A stretch of 64,000 bases of DNA from Hyphomonadaceae bacterium. Lineage in GTDB: Bacteria > Pseudomonadota > Alphaproteobacteria > Caulobacterales > Maricaulaceae. A program made the position numbers and the translations under genes. Positions 61,818-64,000 of the stretch are shown here, piece after piece. How positions within the stretch are numbered: the first letter of the stretch is position 1; the number at the start of each line of letters is the position of its first letter. The notes below the pieces were generated by a model. It did no database searches. It was not told where the DNA came from and saw nothing but the letters and a program-made list of their open reading frames with translations. The stretch is taken from assembly GCA_013001295.1 (NCBI GenBank), contig JABDMW010000038.1, positions 43,547 through 107,546 of the forward strand, in the 5' to 3' direction.

Positions 61818-62564
61818 ATGACTGAGAAACGTCTATATCACACGGTAGCAAACAAAATTCTGGAGTTAATAGACTCCGGCGTGTTTCCGCCCGGAAGCCG
61901 ATTGCCGGGAGAGCGCGACCTGGCTGAAAAATTCGGTGTTAGCCGGGTTTCGATCAGGGAGGCTGAAATTGCATTGCAAGCGCAAGGTCGTTTGGAAATC
62001 AAAGTCGGCTCTGGCGCCTATGTACTTGACGGTGCAAATCAAACCGTCAACGGATTGCCAAAAGTAGGGCCGTTTGAACTGACGGAAGCCCGCGCATTGT
62101 TTGAAGCAGAGTCCGCAGCGCTTGCGGCGCCGATCATTACGGACGAGGCGATCGAAGAACTTGAGGGCTATATTTCAATCATGTCCGGAAAAACTAAAAG
62201 TGATATGAGCGCCGATGAGGCAGACGCGGCATTTCATAATGCGATCGCCCGGGCAACCAACAATCACGCTATCATGTTTGTCATCGATAGCATGTGGAAA
62301 ATGCGCACCGAAGCTGCACAGTTACAAAGAGTGTACAAGCAAGTTTGCGATAAAGACTCCAGCCATCGGGAAGATGAGCACCAGTCCATTCTGGACGCCC
62401 TAAAAAACAGAGATTCAGCGGCTGCCCGGCAGGCAATGCGAGCGCATTTTACGCGAATGATTGATGCGCTTTTGGAGGCTTCCGAAGAGGAAGCTTATGA
62501 ACAAGTCAGGCGTGACGCTGCTGAAAGTCGCTCACGCTTCATGCTGGCTAAGCAGCTCACCTGA
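61818..62564 (+). CDS. GntR/FadR-family (FCD) transcriptional regulator
   Basis: This 248-aa protein has an N-terminal winged helix (about 8-72; GERDLAEKFGVSRVSIREAE, IKVGSGAYVLDG) and a C-terminal FCD effector domain (about 82-225; HNAIARATNNHAIMFVIDSM with metal-binding His). FadR-type regulators bind TGGT-N3-ACCA operators and release on binding an organic acid. Its own promoter and four others in this locus carry such half-sites. It should control the uronate/polysaccharide genes and sense a uronate or keto-deoxy acid. Confidence 0.9.
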   Translation: MTEKRLYHTVANKILELIDSGVFPPGSRLPGERDLAEKFGVSRVSIREAEIALQAQGRLEIKVGSGAYVLDGANQTVNGLPKVGPFELTEARALFEAESAALAAPIITDEAIEELEGYISIMSGKTKSDMSADEADAAFHNAIARATNNHAIMFVIDSMWKMRTEAAQLQRVYKQVCDKDSSHREDEHQSILDALKNRDSAAARQAMRAHFTRMIDALLEASEEEAYEQVRRDAAESRSRFMLAKQLT

Positions 62565-62570
62565 TTTACT

Positions 62571-62609
62571 ATACCAATTATCAAAATTGGTTATATATAT
62601 TGGTTGACA
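62571..62609 (+). promoter_or_regulatory. ACCAAT/ATTGGT operator and -35 element of the PL6 gene
   Basis: ACCAAT at 62573-62578 and ATTGGT at 62586-62591 face outward, then TTGGTTGACA (62600-62609) with TTGACA at 62604-62609. A GATATT 17 nt later may be the -10 box. Confidence 0.6.
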
Positions 62610-62712
62610 CAACGACCTATATTGTCGATATTTTCCTTCGCAATAATAATAGAAAAATTGCCGAAATCCGTTGATTTTGATTTTTGGCTTTAAGTGGGAG
62701 AGGGTGCAACAA

Positions 62713-64000
62713 ATGGGTCAATTGATCCCTGCGATTAAAGTCACTTTTATTGGAACGATGATGTTGTTTGCTTCTGCTTGCGGCAGTCAAACAGAGGGTC
62801 CCGTGGACGGAGCTGAAGGCGTATTTTTGGTTGCCGACCAACAAGCGTTTAAAGATGCTGTAGAAGCGGCAAAGCCCGGCGAAACCATAAAGCTCGCCAA
62901 CGGAACGTGGGAAGACTTTGAAATCCTGTTCGCCGGCGAAGGCGAAAAAGACAATCCAATCCGGCTGACGGCTGAGACAAAAGGCGAGGTTATTCTCACG
63001 GGACAATCAAATCTTCGCCTTGCCGGCGAATATCTGGAAGTGTCAGGTCTGGTCTTCAGGGATGGCTATACACCCACTCAGGAAGTGATCAGTTTTCGGC
63101 GAAACAAAGAGCAGCTCGCCAACAATTCCCGTGTCACTGAAATTGTCATCGATAATTATAATCAACCTGAGCGGCAGGAGGCCGATTTTTGGGTGATCAT
63201 GTACGGCAAGAACAACCGTTTCGACCACAATCATCTGGTCGGGAAGCGCAATAAAGGCGTGACCATGGCCGTGCGTCTCAATACCGAAGACAGCCAGGAA
63301 AATTACCATCGTATCGATCACAATTATTTCGGGCCGCGTCCGATTTTAGGATCTAATGGCGGCGAAACTTTGCGTATCGGAACCAGCCATTATTCGCGAA
63401 CGGACTCGTTCACTATGGTTGAAAGTAATTATTTTGATCGGTGCGACGGTGAACTCGAGATCATCTCCAATAAGTCAGGCAAGAACAAGTTCTTGAACAA
63501 CACATTCTATCAATCCCGCGGGACACTGACCATGCGACATGGCAATAATAACCTTGTGGAAGGAAATGTGTTTTTTGGCAATGACGCAGACCATACCGGT
63601 GGTATCCGGGTCATCAATGCCGGGCAAACAATCCGCAATAATTATATGGAGGGATTAAAGGGCACGCGCTTTGGCGGTGCTTTGGTTGTCATGAACGGCG
63701 TGCCAAATGGGCCGATCAATCGGTATGACCCCGTCATCGACGCCAATATCGTCAACAACAGTCTGATAAATAGCGATAATGTTCAGCTGGGGGCCGGCAG
63801 CGATGAAGAGAGAAGCGGCGTTCCAGAGGACAGCGTATTTGATTCCAATTTAATCTATAATGATGATGGCCGCGATGTTTTCACCGTTTATGACGACATG
63901 TCTGGCATTGATTTCAAAAACAATGTTTTAGGATCGATGGATCCGCCCGATTTCACGACCGGTTTCACGCGAGAGAGTGTTGAGCTCGAACGCGCAGATA
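62713..64000 (+). CDS. PL6-type alginate lyase lipoprotein (3' cut by window edge)
   Basis: An open frame of 429 codons runs off the right edge. It has a signal peptide with lipobox ASAC (Cys23) and then a right-handed beta-helix lyase of the PL6 (chondroitinase B-like) type: AKPGETIKLANGTWEDFEIL near 53-72, GSNGGETLRIGTSHYSRTDS, CDGELEIISNKSGKNKFLNN and TLTMRHGNNN. In PL6 enzymes the conserved Lys and Arg in the NKS and RHG segments are catalytic, with a calcium site near GGE. It would cleave alginate by beta-elimination at the cell surface. GGGAGAGGG precedes the ATG. Confidence 0.9.
   Translation, partial: MGQLIPAIKVTFIGTMMLFASACGSQTEGPVDGAEGVFLVADQQAFKDAVEAAKPGETIKLANGTWEDFEILFAGEGEKDNPIRLTAETKGEVILTGQSNLRLAGEYLEVSGLVFRDGYTPTQEVISFRRNKEQLANNSRVTEIVIDNYNQPERQEADFWVIMYGKNNRFDHNHLVGKRNKGVTMAVRLNTEDSQENYHRIDHNYFGPRPILGSNGGETLRIGTSHYSRTDSFTMVESNYFDRCDGELEIISNKSGKNKFLNNTFYQSRGTLTMRHGNNNLVEGNVFFGNDADHTGGIRVINAGQTIRNNYMEGLKGTRFGGALVVMNGVPNGPINRYDPVIDANIVNNSLINSDNVQLGAGSDEERSGVPEDSVFDSNLIYNDDGRDVFTVYDDMSGIDFKNNVLGSMDPPDFTTGFTRESVELERAD

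Noticed and set aside
1..64000. CRISPR arrays, rRNA, tRNA, insertion sequences, prophage or toxin-antitoxin systems
   Set aside because: None could be recognised by reading; the XRE genes have no toxin-like partner next to them.

Overview
The window looks like a chromosomal segment of a marine, stalked/dimorphic-type alphaproteobacterium (Caulobacterales/Maricaulales-like, moderate G+C). The grounds are the FlaF/FlbT flagellin regulators, the PhyR-NepR-EcfG general stress response module, GGAAC-N16/17-CGTT promoters typical of alphaproteobacterial EcfG, and very large TonB-dependent receptors beside a PL6-type alginate lyase. The genus is an inference and cannot be fixed from this sequence. 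No rRNA, tRNA, CRISPR array, transposase or prophage was seen.

Region 1 (1-13.9 kb) is a flagellar cluster. It holds fliL (5' cut), fliK-flgD on the minus strand, a FlgJ/CheL-like rod protein with a FlgN-like chaperone, one flagellin with flaF, flbT and a DUF1217 gene, fliI on the minus strand, and a long operon flgB-flgC-fliE-fliQ-flhA-fliR-flhB-fliJ-like, followed by an unknown 117-aa gene. Two paralogous small XRE regulators (13.9-14.9 kb) flank a compact multi-hairpin element ending in a strong terminator, a candidate small RNA.

Region 2 (15.2-21.6 kb) has soluble transhydrogenase, NADP-type glutamate dehydrogenase, an orphan hybrid histidine kinase, and an apparently one-domain (epimerase-only) remnant of the NAD(P)HX repair enzyme.

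Region 3 (21.8-46.4 kb) is the most striking part: a stress island. It contains the whole general stress response control unit (phyR divergent from nepR-ecfG-HWE kinase), a second HWE kinase, and two stand-alone receiver proteins. Reading both strands I find 17 exact GGAAC-N16/17-CGTT sites plus 2 one-mismatch sites, nearly all 8-95 bp upstream of a start codon. Their targets are mostly small envelope or stress proteins (YeaQ/GlsB-like, PNPOx-like, DUF2383, DUF892, PLDc_N, DUF202, CreA, entericidin-like, DUF883, cardiolipin synthase, EEP phosphohydrolase) and several unknown secreted proteins. Four small genes here are under 60 codons. Thus the sigma factor and much of its probable regulon sit together.

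Region 4 (46.5-64 kb) is a uronate/polysaccharide utilisation locus: ManD-like dehydratase, Gfo/Idh/MocA oxidoreductase, sodium:solute symporter, an NRAMP-fold transporter lacking the usual metal motif, UxuA, a lipoprotein, a FAH/hydratase-family enzyme, two TonB-dependent receptors, a FadR-type GntR regulator, and a PL6-type lyase lipoprotein running off the right edge. ATTGGT/ACCAAT inverted half-sites precede each transcription unit and probably form the operator of the GntR regulator.
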